Below are positions 47,060-56,946 of a stretch of 64,000 nt of DNA, piece after piece (within the stretch, counting starts at the first letter, position 1; each line of letters starts with the position of its first letter). The DNA comes from Fidelibacterota bacterium (GTDB lineage: Bacteria; Fidelibacterota; UBA8477; JABMPR01). The notes under the pieces are model-generated. The model was not told where the DNA came from. It did no database searches and was given only the letters and a program-made list of their open reading frames with translations. A program made the translations under genes and the position numbers. The stretch covers positions 62,001 through 126,000 of the forward strand of contig JAERTJ010000100.1 in assembly GCA_016844945.1 (NCBI GenBank), given 5' to 3'.

Positions 47060-48064
47060 CTAACTTTTAATAAATCGTTTCCCATTCATTGTTGCTAGGA
47101 AAGCTGAAATCTTCGCAGCTTCCTCAACTGATATTTGCTGCATGAGTTGCATTTCACCCATCATCTGAATGGTCTCATCCAGGCTGGCTACACCACCGTC
47201 ATGAAAGTAGGGTCCTGTAAGCGCGACATTTCTCATTGTAGGAACTTTAAACATGAATTTATCCCGTTCCAGTCCAGTGACTTCAAAACGACCCTCATCC
47301 TCCAGGTTCTTATAGGGTTTTATCAACCCATTTTTCTGGTACATGTTTGCACCGAGCATGGAACCGGTATGACAGGTTACACATGCTTTTCCCAGGAAAA
47401 GGTCTAGCCCCTCAACCTCAGTTTTGCTGATTGCCTTCAGGTCACCCATCAGAAAATCATCAAATCGATCATGGGTTATCAGCGTACGTTCAAAAGCAGC
47501 CATGGCTTCGGTCATCTTCTCAAAATCAATCGAAGGATCACCGAAAGCTGCTTCAAATAGCGTTGCATACTCTGGGATTGCCTCGATTTTCTTGACTGCG
47601 GTCGCAGAATCAGGGATTGCCATTTCAGCTGGATTTAATACAGGTCCGCCTGCCTGTTCATTTAGGTCAAGAGCGCGTCCATCCCAAAATTGCACAAAAT
47701 GGAAGCCAGCGTTAAAGACTGTGGGCGAATTTCTGGGACCGGGGATACCGTTGGTACCATTTGAGGTAGGAAGATTGTCCACACCTGCTTTTTCAAGATC
47801 ATGGCAAGTATTGCAACTCATATCATCCGTGTTGGAAAGAGCGGTTTCGAAGTAAAGTTTTTCACCGAGTTTGATGAGGGCTGGCGTGTCATTTTCAGAA
47901 CCCGGCATTTTATCGGGAATCGTAGCAAACAATGGTTTTACTTTATCCAAAATACTTTGCTGATAACTCAGGTCTTCTTGTTTGGGTGCCTCGGATTTAC
48001 TGCCACACTGCACGAGGGTGCATAAGATCAGAAGTGTAAAGAGGGTGGTGGTAAGTTTTTTCAT
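47060..48064 (-). CDS. Di-haem cytochrome c peroxidase lipoprotein
   Basis: This 334-residue protein of the CcpA/MauG family reduces hydrogen peroxide using electrons from cytochromes. A signal peptide ends in LVQCGSK (lipobox Cys near 21). Two haem c sites are CNTCH (near 84) and CVTCH (near 228), with the Met-containing KVPTMRNVALTGPYFHDG near 273 as in classical peroxidases. The length fits. It is transcribed towards the redox block, on the opposite strand, and its 5' side faces the TetR regulator region. Confidence 0.93.
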   Translation of the reverse strand: MKKLTTTLFTLLILCTLVQCGSKSEAPKQEDLSYQQSILDKVKPLFATIPDKMPGSENDTPALIKLGEKLYFETALSNTDDMSCNTCHDLEKAGVDNLPTSNGTNGIPGPRNSPTVFNAGFHFVQFWDGRALDLNEQAGGPVLNPAEMAIPDSATAVKKIEAIPEYATLFEAAFGDPSIDFEKMTEAMAAFERTLITHDRFDDFLMGDLKAISKTEVEGLDLFLGKACVTCHTGSMLGANMYQKNGLIKPYKNLEDEGRFEVTGLERDKFMFKVPTMRNVALTGPYFHDGGVASLDETIQMMGEMQLMQQISVEEAAKISAFLATMNGKRFIKS

Positions 48065-48254
48065 AGTACTCCTTTCATGGATGTGCTAAATAACAATAGC
48101 TGCAATAAAGCAATAATATATGCTCGATCTTGTAAAATGCACCTTCAAATTCAAGAAGGTCCAGAGACTGACCAATACTCTGCCAAAGACCTATTCCTAG
48201 TTGGTGCTCCCGATAATCTGATCCAGTTAATTCAAGCGAATCAACAAACCCCTC

Positions 48255-48282
48255 TTGCAGAAGGAACGGCATCGTCTATATT
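48255..48282 (+). promoter_or_regulatory. Predicted promoter of the TetR gene
   Basis: TTGCAG at 48255-48260 and TATATT at 48277-48282, with a 16-base spacer. The palindrome at 48286-48301 would cover the transcription start, as expected for autorepression. Confidence 0.55.
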
Positions 48283-48285
48283 ACA

Positions 48286-48301
48286 TACCGACCAGTCGGT
48301 T
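48286..48301. promoter_or_regulatory. Predicted TetR operator 1 (upstream of the regulator)
   Basis: TACCGACCAGTCGGTT contains perfect six-base arms ACCGAC/GTCGGT around CA. It lies 27 bases before the TetR ATG and just after the predicted -10 box. The same half-sites recur at 49002-49018. From memory it resembles the Thermus PfmR site TACCGACCGNTCGGTN. Confidence 0.65.
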
Positions 48302-48328
48302 TGTTGAAAACTATTTTTAAGGCATATC

Positions 48329-48931
48329 ATGACAGAGAGAAGACCCAGCTCAGAGCGGCGGATTGAAATATTGGAAGCAGCCCTTCGAATTTTTGTGAAG
48401 AAGGGATATTCAGAAGCACGAATGGATGATATCGTCCAGGAGATTGGACTGAGTAAAGGAGCCATCTACCACCACTTTCAGAGCAAGCGTGATCTCTTTA
48501 TCGCACTCATTGAGCATTGGATGGATCAGTTTATGGTTATTGAGGATGACCAACGTTTACGGGCAAAGCCATCTGCTGAAATCATCAAGCAAATTGCTCG
48601 ATTCACTGCAAAGCTATTCCAGCGTAACCCGAACTGGTTCTTGGTTGAGCCAGAAATTTGGGCCTTCGCCAATCGTGATCATGAAATCAAGAATCTGGCA
48701 AGCCAGCTCTATTCACGAGTCCTCTCAGAATTTGAAGCCCTCATCAAACGCGGAATGAAATATGGTGAGTTCAAGGAAGTAAATGAACGCATGATTGCTA
48801 TGTCCATCATGACCTCCCTCCATGGCATGATCTGGTTTGTCCTTTTCAAACCGAATGATTTCTCACTTGAAGAATATGTTGATCTGAATATGGAGTTGAT
48901 CCTCAGTGGCATTGCCGCGACTGAATCCTGA
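48329..48931 (+). CDS. TetR-family transcriptional regulator of fatty-acid degradation
   Basis: This 200-residue one-component regulator has an N-terminal helix-turn-helix (IVQEIGLSKGAIYHHFQSKR, about 35-54) and a helical C-terminal ligand domain. It stands directly before the beta-oxidation operon, and matching palindromes precede both, so it probably represses itself and the operon until an acyl-CoA binds, as FadR/PfmR-type TetR proteins do. The DNA-binding domain is seen directly; the acyl-CoA ligand is inferred from context. Confidence 0.88.
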   Translation: MTERRPSSERRIEILEAALRIFVKKGYSEARMDDIVQEIGLSKGAIYHHFQSKRDLFIALIEHWMDQFMVIEDDQRLRAKPSAEIIKQIARFTAKLFQRNPNWFLVEPEIWAFANRDHEIKNLASQLYSRVLSEFEALIKRGMKYGEFKEVNERMIAMSIMTSLHGMIWFVLFKPNDFSLEEYVDLNMELILSGIAATES

Positions 48932-49001
48932 TTGATTATACCTGAGAGCAAGGGGGAAGCTCTCAGACTTTGATAATTAAATAACGAATGACCACTAAAT
49001 G

Positions 49002-49018
49002 TACCGAAGCATTCGGTT
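49002..49018. promoter_or_regulatory. Predicted TetR operator 2 (upstream of acyl-CoA dehydrogenase)
   Basis: TACCGAAGCATTCGGTT has perfect arms ACCGAA/TTCGGT around GCA, 30 bases before the acyl-CoA dehydrogenase ATG. It shares TACCGA...TCGGTT with operator 1, with a centre one base longer. Confidence 0.65.
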
Positions 49019-49048
49019 CATGCCGGTGAGTCAAATAAGGAGAATGAA

Positions 49049-50821
49049 ATGAAGAAGGGTGGCGCATTTTTAACCACACCCTTTGGGGTTGATGAAATCT
49101 TCACCAGAGAAAGATGGAGTGATGACCAAAAAGAATTTTTCGAGGCAATTCAGACCTACGCCAAAGAAGAGGTAGCTCCTCGTAGTGAGGACATTGAAAA
49201 GCTTAATGAGCATCTCACTCGAGAAGTGATGGTGAATATGGGCGAAATGGGGGTGCTCGGCTTAGATGTTCCGGAACAATACGGAGGTATGGGCCTGGAT
49301 AAAACAGCTGCTGCTCTAGCTCTGGAAGCCATGGGCGTTGGAGAAAGTTCATCCCTTATGGTGACAGTCACTGATCATACTGGTATTGGACTTTTGCCAA
49401 TCTTGTGGTATGGAAATGATGCGCAACGTGAAAAGTACATACCCAAAATGATGAGTGGCGAATGGATGAGTTCCTATGCGCTCACTGAGCCAGGTGCTGG
49501 TTCAGATGCATTAAATGGAACTGCTTCCGCTAAGCTGAATGAAGCCGGTACTCATTATATACTGAATGGTGTAAAACAATTTATCACCAATGGTGGATGG
49601 GCGGATATCGGTGTCGTTTTCGCCAAAGTTGATGGGGATAAAATGACAGCCTTTATCCTTGATCAGGAAACCACTGGCTGGGAGCGTGGTCCTGAAGAAC
49701 ATAAGCTGGGAATCAAGGGTTCTTCCACGACAACTTTTTTGATGAAGGACTGTATGGTTCCATTGGAAAACGTGTTAGGTGATGTGGGTAAAGGCGCTGC
49801 AGTTGCGTTTAATGTTCTCTATATCGGTCGGTTGAAACTCGGAGCAGTGACCATGGGTGGGGCAAAACATGTCATCAAAACTGCCTTGGACTACGCCAAG
49901 GAAAGAGAACAATTCGCACAACCATTAACAGCATTTGGAATGATGCAGCGGAAGTTTGCTGATATGGTCATCCGCTGTTATGAAGCAGATACCATCACCT
50001 ATCAATCCACAGGTTCCATTGATGCTGGTGTGGAAAAATATGCTGAGGATGATCCTGAATTTTATGATCACCTCTATGCAGTCATCGAGGATCATGCCAT
50101 TGAAAATAGCACCAATAAGATCTTCTCATCCGAAGCACTATGGATCAATGCAGATGATGGTGTTCAGATATTTGGTGGCTATGGATACTCTGAAGAATAC
50201 CCCCTTGCTCGTCTCCTACGGGATGAACGTGTCAACCGGATCTTTGAAGGTACCAACGAGATCAATAAATTGATCATTTCTGGTATTGCCATGAAAAAAG
50301 CAATACTTGAAGAATTACCAATCCGAGATCAATTATTAGAGCTCGGTGAAAATTGGATGTTTGACGTTGACATCCCTGAAGGTCATCCCATGACTCAAGA
50401 GATCAAGGCAGTAGAACTGGGACGAGGAATCGTGTTGAAGACACTGCATGAGCTTATTCTCAAGTATGGTCAGGATTTCAAAAATACACAGTTTGAGATT
50501 GAGGCTTTTGCCAATATGGTTATTGCACAACAGGTCATTTTCACAGTACTGCGCCGCTATCTCCAGTTAGATGAATCCTACGGGTATCGTGATACTGTCG
50601 CCTCCATTCTGCGGGTATCTATCCTACGAAACCTCGAAGTGATCGTTTCCAATGCTAAAAAGATACTCAGGCATATTCTGGACACTGTAGAACGCGAAAC
50701 CAAGTTAAGAACATTGGATGAAACCATTTCCAAGCTTGCTTATCACGCAGATGTGATAGAAGAGCAGAAAAAGATATTCCAGTTGACCATTAAACGTGGT
50801 GAATATCCATTAAACAATTAG
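49049..50821 (+). CDS. fadE: Acyl-CoA dehydrogenase (long-chain/VLCAD type)
   Basis: This 590-residue FAD enzyme catalyses the first step of beta-oxidation. It has the N-terminal helical domain, YALTEPGAGSDAL (FAD/substrate site), QFITNGGWAD, a middle beta domain and IFGGYGYSEEYPLARLLRDERVNRIFEGTNEI with the catalytic Glu in FEGTNE. A C-terminal extension of about 160 residues matches the VLCAD-like subgroup also found in B. subtilis FadE. AAGGAG stands six bases before the ATG. It is first in a three-gene operon. Confidence 0.94.
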   Translation: MKKGGAFLTTPFGVDEIFTRERWSDDQKEFFEAIQTYAKEEVAPRSEDIEKLNEHLTREVMVNMGEMGVLGLDVPEQYGGMGLDKTAAALALEAMGVGESSSLMVTVTDHTGIGLLPILWYGNDAQREKYIPKMMSGEWMSSYALTEPGAGSDALNGTASAKLNEAGTHYILNGVKQFITNGGWADIGVVFAKVDGDKMTAFILDQETTGWERGPEEHKLGIKGSSTTTFLMKDCMVPLENVLGDVGKGAAVAFNVLYIGRLKLGAVTMGGAKHVIKTALDYAKEREQFAQPLTAFGMMQRKFADMVIRCYEADTITYQSTGSIDAGVEKYAEDDPEFYDHLYAVIEDHAIENSTNKIFSSEALWINADDGVQIFGGYGYSEEYPLARLLRDERVNRIFEGTNEINKLIISGIAMKKAILEELPIRDQLLELGENWMFDVDIPEGHPMTQEIKAVELGRGIVLKTLHELILKYGQDFKNTQFEIEAFANMVIAQQVIFTVLRRYLQLDESYGYRDTVASILRVSILRNLEVIVSNAKKILRHILDTVERETKLRTLDETISKLAYHADVIEEQKKIFQLTIKRGEYPLNN

Positions 50822-50842
50822 TGAGAATGAGGAGAGAATAAA

Positions 50843-51976
50843 ATGAGTGAAAGATATAGTGTAATTGTTGATGCCGTTCGGAGTCCAATTGGAATAAAAA
50901 ATGGTGAAATGATCGGTATGCGTCCAGATGATATCACTGCACAGGTTGTTAAGAGTTTGCTTGAGAGAAATCCGACTGTTAAAGGTGAGGATGTTGAGGA
51001 TTTGGTCTTGGGATGCGCCTTTCCCGAAGGGAATCAGGGCATGCTCATGGGACGTGGTGTAGCCCTGCTAGCTGGCTTGCCAGTGACCACCACCGGAAGT
51101 ACAGTCAATCGATTCTGCGGTTCATCCATGGATGCCTTGCATCAGCTAAGCGCAGCTATAATTGCTGGCGACAAAGAGATTGGTATTGCAGCTGGTGTGG
51201 AAGATATGTTTGGTGTTCCCATGGGTGGCTATAACCCTGATTTTAACCCTGATCTCTATGAAATGGACTATTACATGGGAATGGGGGAAACTGCAGAAAA
51301 CCTGGCTCAGGAACTTGAGATAAGTCGTGAAGATCAGGAAGCCTTTGCTATCGAGTCCCACAAGAAAGCTCTGACAGCTCAGGCGGCTGGAAAATTTGAT
51401 AATGAAATCATTCCCATTGAAATCGAAGGCATTGGTGTCTCTAAGGATGAAGGTCCCCGGGAACCAGATGTTGCCAAAATAAAATCTTTGTCTCCAGCCT
51501 TTTTGGAAGAAGGTAGCATAACTGCCGCAACTTCCAGTCCTATCAGTGTAGGGGCTGCGGCTGTACTGGTCATGAGTAATACCAAAGCCGAAGAACTTGG
51601 ATTGAAAGTTCGAGCAAAAATTATCTCACGCGCTGTAGCAGGTGTTGACCCGACCCTCATGGGATCAGGTCCATTGCCTGCAACAGAGAAAGCACTGAAA
51701 AATGTAGGCATGACCCTGGATCAAATGGATGCCATTGAGCTAAATGAAGCGTTTGGCGCTCAGTCCTTGTATGTGATTCGCAAAGGGGATTGGCCCACAG
51801 ATAAAATCAATCTGAATGGTGGTGCCATCGCTCTGGGACATCCCCTAGGTTGCTCAGGTGCCAGAATTGTAACAACCCTGCTGAACGTCATGGAACAGAA
51901 TGATTCCAAATATGGTCTGGCTACAATGTGCATTGGCACTGGACAGGGTATTGCGACCATTCTTGAAAGGAATTAA
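50843..51976 (+). CDS. fadA: Acetyl-CoA acyltransferase (thiolase)
   Basis: This 377-residue thiolase cleaves 3-ketoacyl-CoA to acetyl-CoA. It has the nucleophilic Cys in [48 protein letters not shown] (catalytic His) and the second Cys in TMCIGTGQG. It is slightly shorter than typical FadA (about 390). It follows the dehydrogenase by 21 bases and precedes the bifunctional enzyme by two. Confidence 0.95.
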   Translation: MSERYSVIVDAVRSPIGIKNGEMIGMRPDDITAQVVKSLLERNPTVKGEDVEDLVLGCAFPEGNQGMLMGRGVALLAGLPVTTTGSTVNRFCGSSMDALHQLSAAIIAGDKEIGIAAGVEDMFGVPMGGYNPDFNPDLYEMDYYMGMGETAENLAQELEISREDQEAFAIESHKKALTAQAAGKFDNEIIPIEIEGIGVSKDEGPREPDVAKIKSLSPAFLEEGSITAATSSPISVGAAAVLVMSNTKAEELGLKVRAKIISRAVAGVDPTLMGSGPLPATEKALKNVGMTLDQMDAIELNEAFGAQSLYVIRKGDWPTDKINLNGGAIALGHPLGCSGARIVTTLLNVMEQNDSKYGLATMCIGTGQGIATILERN

Positions 51977-51978
51977 TC

Positions 51979-54327
51979 ATGGCATTTAAAATTGAAAAAG
52001 TAGCGGTTCTGGGGGCAGGGGTCATGGGCGCCCAGATCGCCACGCATCTGTCGAATGCCGGAATTCCAAGCTATCTGTTTGATATGAATCAGGAGCTGGC
52101 TGAGCAGGGCTTGGAAGGGATGAAAAAGTTAAAACCAAGTCCTGTTTATAACCCTAAAACCCTCGAAATGATTACTCCCTGTAACTATGACGACCATCTC
52201 GATAAAATTTCTGAAGTGGATTGGGTCGTAGAAGTCATAGCCGAAAGATTGGATTGGAAACAGGGGCTATATGATAAAATCATTCCCAAGATGAATGCAG
52301 ACGCAATCCTTACCAGTAATACATCAGGATTAGCTTTGTCTGAAATGGCTGCTTCAATGCCCGAAGACATGAAAAAACGTTTCTTTATCACTCATTTCTT
52401 TAATCCACCTCGTTACATGAAACTGGTTGAACTGGTTGGTGGACCAGAAACCGATATGTCTGCCATGGAATCCATGGCAACTTTCCTGGAAGACGATCTT
52501 GGGAAGGGTGTGGTTTGGGCAAAGGATACCGCCAATTTTATCGCCAATCGGATTGGTGTTTATGGCATGATGCTGACCCTCAAACTGGCACGTGAAAAAA
52601 ATCTATCTATTCCAGATGTAGATGCCCTCACAGGAACCCTTATTGGACATATGAAATCAGCCACATTTCGCACGGCTGATGTAGTAGGTCTGGATACCCT
52701 GGTGCATGTAGCAGAAAACGCTTATGACAAGGGTGAGGAAGACGAGGAACGAGATATTTTTGAAATCCCCGATTATCTGAAATCCATGCTAGAAAAGGGT
52801 TGGCTGGGTCAAAAGACCAAACAGGGCTTTTATAAAAAGATTGACAAGAAAAATATTCTTTCTCTCAATCTCGAGACCCTGGAGTATCAGCCCTCGGTTA
52901 AAAAGAAATTCGATGCGATACGGGTCTCGAAAAATGAGACCTATTTACCAGGTAAGCTAAAAAGCCTGGTAAAAATCGACGATGTCGCCGGCAAATTTCT
53001 GTGGGAATTAAACGCAGGTATACTCATCTATTCTGCCAACAGACTCCCCGAAATTTCCGACGATATCGTCAACATTGATAATGCTATGAAATGGGGCTTT
53101 GGCTGGGAATTTGGACCCTTTGAAGTATGGGATGCTCTGGGTGTGCAGGAGTCTGTGACCAGAATGAAAGCTGATGGACGTAAGATTCCAACCTGGGTCG
53201 AAACGATGCTGGCTAAAGGTTTTACCTCATTCTATGGCTTTGATGGCAAGGTTAAAACCTACTATGACCCCTCAAGTGAATCCATACAGCCCGTTCCTAC
53301 GCATCTCCTCGCTGTCGATTTTGATGTATTGAAGAAAACGGGTGGTCTGATCAAGAAGGATTGGTCAGCTTCACTGGTTGATCTGGGTGATGGTGTTGCT
53401 GCCGTAACCATGCACTCCGTATTGCAACCTACCTTCAATCCCATTGATGGGTCTGTAATCAGTATGTTTGATCAGGCTGTTGACTGGGTCGAGGAGAAGG
53501 GTTACAAAGGATTGGTCATTGCATCTGAGGCGACTCATTTCTCTGCAGGTGCTAATCTTGCATTAATGCTGAGAGCCATCGATGAGAAAGATTGGGATAG
53601 CCTGGATGCCATGAGTAAAGCCATGCAAGACACCTTACAAAAGATCAGGTTCTCACCTTTCCCTGTTGTAGCAGCTCCACATTGGATGGCTCTTGGTGGC
53701 GGATATGAAACCATTGGTGCCTGTGACCGAATCGTATCTGCAGCAGAACTTTATACGGGTCTGGTTGAAGTAGGTGTTGGGTTAATCCCAGGCGCTGGTG
53801 GTAACCTGAGAATGATTATGAAGGCTCAGGATCGCATGGCACGTGGAAGAGCAGGGGCATTTCAGGTCGCTCAGAAGGCTTTTGAAGCCATTGGATTTGC
53901 CAAAATATCTATGTCGGCCAAACATGCTGTTTCCATAGGATATCTCACCAAGGACGATAAGATAATCGTGAATGGTGACCATCGGGTTGCAAAGGCAAAA
54001 GCTGAAGTTCTAGCCATGAGTGATGGCTATACTGCACCTGAGCTCCGAACTGATCTTTTTCTACCAGGTAAAGGAGGACGTCTGGCAGTCAAGAGCAGTG
54101 TAAAGGGTTTTCTGAAATCGGGTAAAATCTCCGAGCATGATGCCTTGATTGCCGAGAAACTTGCCTTTGTACTCACCGGTGGGGACAAGGGAGGCATCAT
54201 GAAACCTGTTGACGAAAACTATCTGCTTGATATTGAAAGAGAAGCATTTGTTTCACTCGCCGGGGAACCAAAGACCCGTGCACGCATAGAATACATGTTG
54301 AAACGAGGGCGACCTCTAAGAAACTAA
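51979..54327 (+). CDS. fadN: 3-Hydroxyacyl-CoA dehydrogenase/enoyl-CoA hydratase (FadN type)
   Basis: This 782-residue bifunctional beta-oxidation enzyme has its NAD domain first: VLGAGVMGAQIATHLSNAG, then HFFNPPRYMKLVELVGG with the catalytic His, the helical dimerisation domains (about 190-430), then the hydratase/crotonase domain (about 460-660) with ANLALMLRA and ALGGGYETIGACDRIV, and a helical tail. This order, the reverse of E. coli FadB, is that of Bacillus FadN. It is the last gene of the operon and is followed by a strong terminator. Confidence 0.93.
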   Translation: MAFKIEKVAVLGAGVMGAQIATHLSNAGIPSYLFDMNQELAEQGLEGMKKLKPSPVYNPKTLEMITPCNYDDHLDKISEVDWVVEVIAERLDWKQGLYDKIIPKMNADAILTSNTSGLALSEMAASMPEDMKKRFFITHFFNPPRYMKLVELVGGPETDMSAMESMATFLEDDLGKGVVWAKDTANFIANRIGVYGMMLTLKLAREKNLSIPDVDALTGTLIGHMKSATFRTADVVGLDTLVHVAENAYDKGEEDEERDIFEIPDYLKSMLEKGWLGQKTKQGFYKKIDKKNILSLNLETLEYQPSVKKKFDAIRVSKNETYLPGKLKSLVKIDDVAGKFLWELNAGILIYSANRLPEISDDIVNIDNAMKWGFGWEFGPFEVWDALGVQESVTRMKADGRKIPTWVETMLAKGFTSFYGFDGKVKTYYDPSSESIQPVPTHLLAVDFDVLKKTGGLIKKDWSASLVDLGDGVAAVTMHSVLQPTFNPIDGSVISMFDQAVDWVEEKGYKGLVIASEATHFSAGANLALMLRAIDEKDWDSLDAMSKAMQDTLQKIRFSPFPVVAAPHWMALGGGYETIGACDRIVSAAELYTGLVEVGVGLIPGAGGNLRMIMKAQDRMARGRAGAFQVAQKAFEAIGFAKISMSAKHAVSIGYLTKDDKIIVNGDHRVAKAKAEVLAMSDGYTAPELRTDLFLPGKGGRLAVKSSVKGFLKSGKISEHDALIAEKLAFVLTGGDKGGIMKPVDENYLLDIEREAFVSLAGEPKTRARIEYMLKRGRPLRN

Positions 54328-54372
54328 TAAACACCTCAGGGTCTTCCGTTTTCTACCAAGGTGTGTTTTAAG

Positions 54373-54405
54373 AAAAGGCGACGATTTTACCGTCGCCTTT
54401 TCTAT
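54373..54405 (+). terminator. Intrinsic terminator of the beta-oxidation operon
   Basis: AAAAGGCGACG and CGTCGCCTTTT pair perfectly (11 bp) around ATTTTAC, followed by a T-rich stretch. Confidence 0.92.
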
Positions 54406-54492
54406 TTATTAAATCAATTCAAATATTAACTTCACAACCTGATATCATTTAGCTAACAAGTCAGTATTGATACATCACATTAATTTATAATT

Positions 54493-54834
54493 ATGGATAG
54501 AGTCATGGAACAAGATGAAAAGCAACAAATACGGGAACGGATCTATTCTGAGATAGAGAATGCCCAGGAACAGATCAGCGAACTTGAACAACTGACCAAG
54601 CCCATTGCCCCAGATGCAGCTATTGGTCGAATTTCCCGTATGGAAGCGATTAACAATAAAAGCGTAAATGAGCTCTTGCTTTCCAAAACAAAATCCAAAC
54701 TTCAAAAATTAGAATCTTCACTGTCTTTCATTGAACAGGATGATTATGGATTGTGCCGCATCTGTAAAAATCAGATTCCATTGGGGAGATTAATGATGCT
54801 ACCCGAATCAGACAGGTGCGTCGACTGTGCATAG
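54493..54834 (+). CDS. DksA/TraR-type zinc-finger protein
   Basis: This 113-residue protein has an N-terminal coiled coil (about 10-70) and a C4 zinc finger at the C-terminus: YGLCRICKNQIPLGRLMMLP...RCVDC. This is the DksA/TraR arrangement; such proteins bind RNA polymerase through the secondary channel. It lacks the clear DxxDxA tip motif of canonical DksA, so its effect on transcription is uncertain. Starts at codon 1 or 5 are possible. A lipoprotein peptidase gene follows after 15 bases. Confidence 0.85.
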   Translation: MDRVMEQDEKQQIRERIYSEIENAQEQISELEQLTKPIAPDAAIGRISRMEAINNKSVNELLLSKTKSKLQKLESSLSFIEQDDYGLCRICKNQIPLGRLMMLPESDRCVDCA

Positions 54835-54849
54835 AAAAAGGATGATCAA

Positions 54850-56946
54850 ATGAAAAAAATGAGAGGGTTTGCCCTGCTAGGACTTTTACTGACGGTTTCA
54901 TGCACCACATTACCGGAGAAATCCATGCCTGAAAATCCAATAATACTAAATCAAAATGATCCATATCTCTGGTTGGAAGAGGTTGAGGGTGATTCCGCGT
55001 TAGGCTGGGTTCGGGAGCAGAACGCACGGACATTGGAAGAATTGAAAGTAGATCCTCGTTTTCAACAGAATGAACAAGAAGCTCTTGCTATCTACGAAGC
55101 AAAAGACAGAATCGACTATGGCAAAATAAGGGGTGATTTTGTGTACAACTTCTGGCAGGACGATGATCATATCCGAGGTATCTGGCGTAGATCACCTCTT
55201 CAGCCCTACCTTGATAATAGCCCCGAATGGGATGTGCTTCTGGATATAGACGCGCTGGCTGAATCTGAAAGCGAAAATTGGGTCTACAAAGGTGTCTCTG
55301 GTTTACCCCCTACCTACGATCGCTTTCTAATAGAACTATCTCGTGGTGGAAAAGATGCTGTAGTCGTCAGAGAGTTTGATGCCGTGAAACGTAACTTTGT
55401 GTCTGATGGATTTAATCTCCCTGAAGCTAAGTCGACTGCATCATGGATATCCAAAGATCGAATTTTTGTGGCGACGGATTTTGGCCCGGGTAGTATGACC
55501 GAAAGTGGCTATGCCGCAACAGTAAGAGTCTGGAATAGAGGGGAAGACCTTTCAACGAGTGTGGAAATTGCCAGAACTCCTTTTGAACATCTCGGCGCAT
55601 GGGGATGGACACAATTCACTCAGGAGAAATCATATAAGCTAATCAATAAGGCTAAAGATTTCTGGTCCCATGAAATCTTGATCGTAGGGGATGATCTCAA
55701 TACTCAAAAACTAGAGTTGCCCCACGATGCAAACTTTCAGGGAATATGGAAGGATAAGGCATTAGCATTATTGCGGTCAGACTGGGATGGCTCCAGTAAG
55801 GGTTCTCTTATCTCAATAGACATCAATTCACATGCTAAATCTGATGTGTTTGTACCGAATCTTAAAAGTTCAATTTCGGAGATTAGCTTCACACCAGACT
55901 TCCTTTTGCTTACTGTTCAGGAGGATGTGATTGATAAGACCTATCGCATCTCATCCTTGGGTGATTCCTGGGAGCTAAAAGATTTGATGTTGCCCTATGG
56001 AGGAACTATTTCTATTAAAAGCGCTGGTGTTTTACACTCAGATTTTTTCTATACCTACAACGATCTGATTACTCCAGTTACCTTAGGATATTTCAAGGAT
56101 GCCTTGAGTAAACCAAGAGTTATCAGGCAGTCACCAGCACGATTCAATAGTGATGGTTTGGAGGTCAGCCAGAAATTTGCCACCAGTAAAGATGGAACAA
56201 AAATTCCCTATTTCCTGGTCATGAACCCAGGCATCCCCAGAGACGGGAGTAATCCGACTCTGCTCTATGGATATGGGGGGTTTGAAGTTTCGGAGAAATC
56301 TCAATATTGGTCAAAAACGGGTAAGCTGTGGCTTGAAAAAGGTGGCGTATTTGCCCTGGCGAATATACGAGGGGGGGGCGAATATGGACCTTCCTGGCAT
56401 CAAGCTGCTCTCAAGATGAATCGCCACAAATCTTATGAAGACTTTATTGCCATTGCTGATCACCTTATCAGTGAGGGGATCTCGAGCCCTAAGAAACTTG
56501 GTATTATGGGAGGAAGTGGTGGTGGTCTGCTGGTAGGAAGTGTATTTACCATGCGACCTGATCTCTTTAACGCTGTTGTCAGTCAAGTCCCTCTTCTGGA
56601 CATGATGCGTTACCACAAGTTACTGGCAGGAGCTAGTTGGATGAGTGAGTATGGAGATCCAGATGATCCTGTTGAAGGCGCATACCTGCGATCTTATTCA
56701 CCCTATCACAATGTTTTCCCTGACAAAAAATATCCCAGACCCATGTTTACAACATCTACCAAGGATGATCGTGTCCATCCCGCCCATGCCCGTAAAATGG
56801 TTGCTCGGATGATGGAGCAGGGGCATCCTGTTATGTATTATGAAAATATGGAGGGTGGACATGCAGCCGGTGCTAACCTGAAACAATATGCCACAATGGC
56901 TGCGATTGAAATGACCTATTTACAGCGGATGTTGATGGACGACTAA
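54850..56946 (+). CDS. Prolyl oligopeptidase (S9A) lipoprotein
   Basis: This 698-residue serine peptidase cuts after proline in short peptides. A signal peptide ends in LLTVSCTT (lipobox Cys). The N-terminal motif PYLWLEEVEGDSALGWVREQN is typical of S9A, a beta-propeller covers about 80-420, and the alpha/beta-hydrolase domain holds the triad: Ser in GIMGGSGGGLLVG, Asp in TSTKDDRVHP, His in MEGGHAAG. Lipid anchoring implies action outside the cytoplasm. It converges on hypE with a four-base overlap. Confidence 0.94.
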   Translation: MKKMRGFALLGLLLTVSCTTLPEKSMPENPIILNQNDPYLWLEEVEGDSALGWVREQNARTLEELKVDPRFQQNEQEALAIYEAKDRIDYGKIRGDFVYNFWQDDDHIRGIWRRSPLQPYLDNSPEWDVLLDIDALAESESENWVYKGVSGLPPTYDRFLIELSRGGKDAVVVREFDAVKRNFVSDGFNLPEAKSTASWISKDRIFVATDFGPGSMTESGYAATVRVWNRGEDLSTSVEIARTPFEHLGAWGWTQFTQEKSYKLINKAKDFWSHEILIVGDDLNTQKLELPHDANFQGIWKDKALALLRSDWDGSSKGSLISIDINSHAKSDVFVPNLKSSISEISFTPDFLLLTVQEDVIDKTYRISSLGDSWELKDLMLPYGGTISIKSAGVLHSDFFYTYNDLITPVTLGYFKDALSKPRVIRQSPARFNSDGLEVSQKFATSKDGTKIPYFLVMNPGIPRDGSNPTLLYGYGGFEVSEKSQYWSKTGKLWLEKGGVFALANIRGGGEYGPSWHQAALKMNRHKSYEDFIAIADHLISEGISSPKKLGIMGGSGGGLLVGSVFTMRPDLFNAVVSQVPLLDMMRYHKLLAGASWMSEYGDPDDPVEGAYLRSYSPYHNVFPDKKYPRPMFTTSTKDDRVHPAHARKMVARMMEQGHPVMYYENMEGGHAAGANLKQYATMAAIEMTYLQRMLMDD

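Noticed and set aside
47424-47855. 143-codon open frame on the plus strand
   Set aside because: It is antisense to the cytochrome c peroxidase gene with its two CxxCH motifs.
48970-49001. TTGATA as -35 box for the beta-oxidation operon
   Set aside because: The nearest -10-like word (TAAATG) leaves a 20-base spacer; too weak to call.
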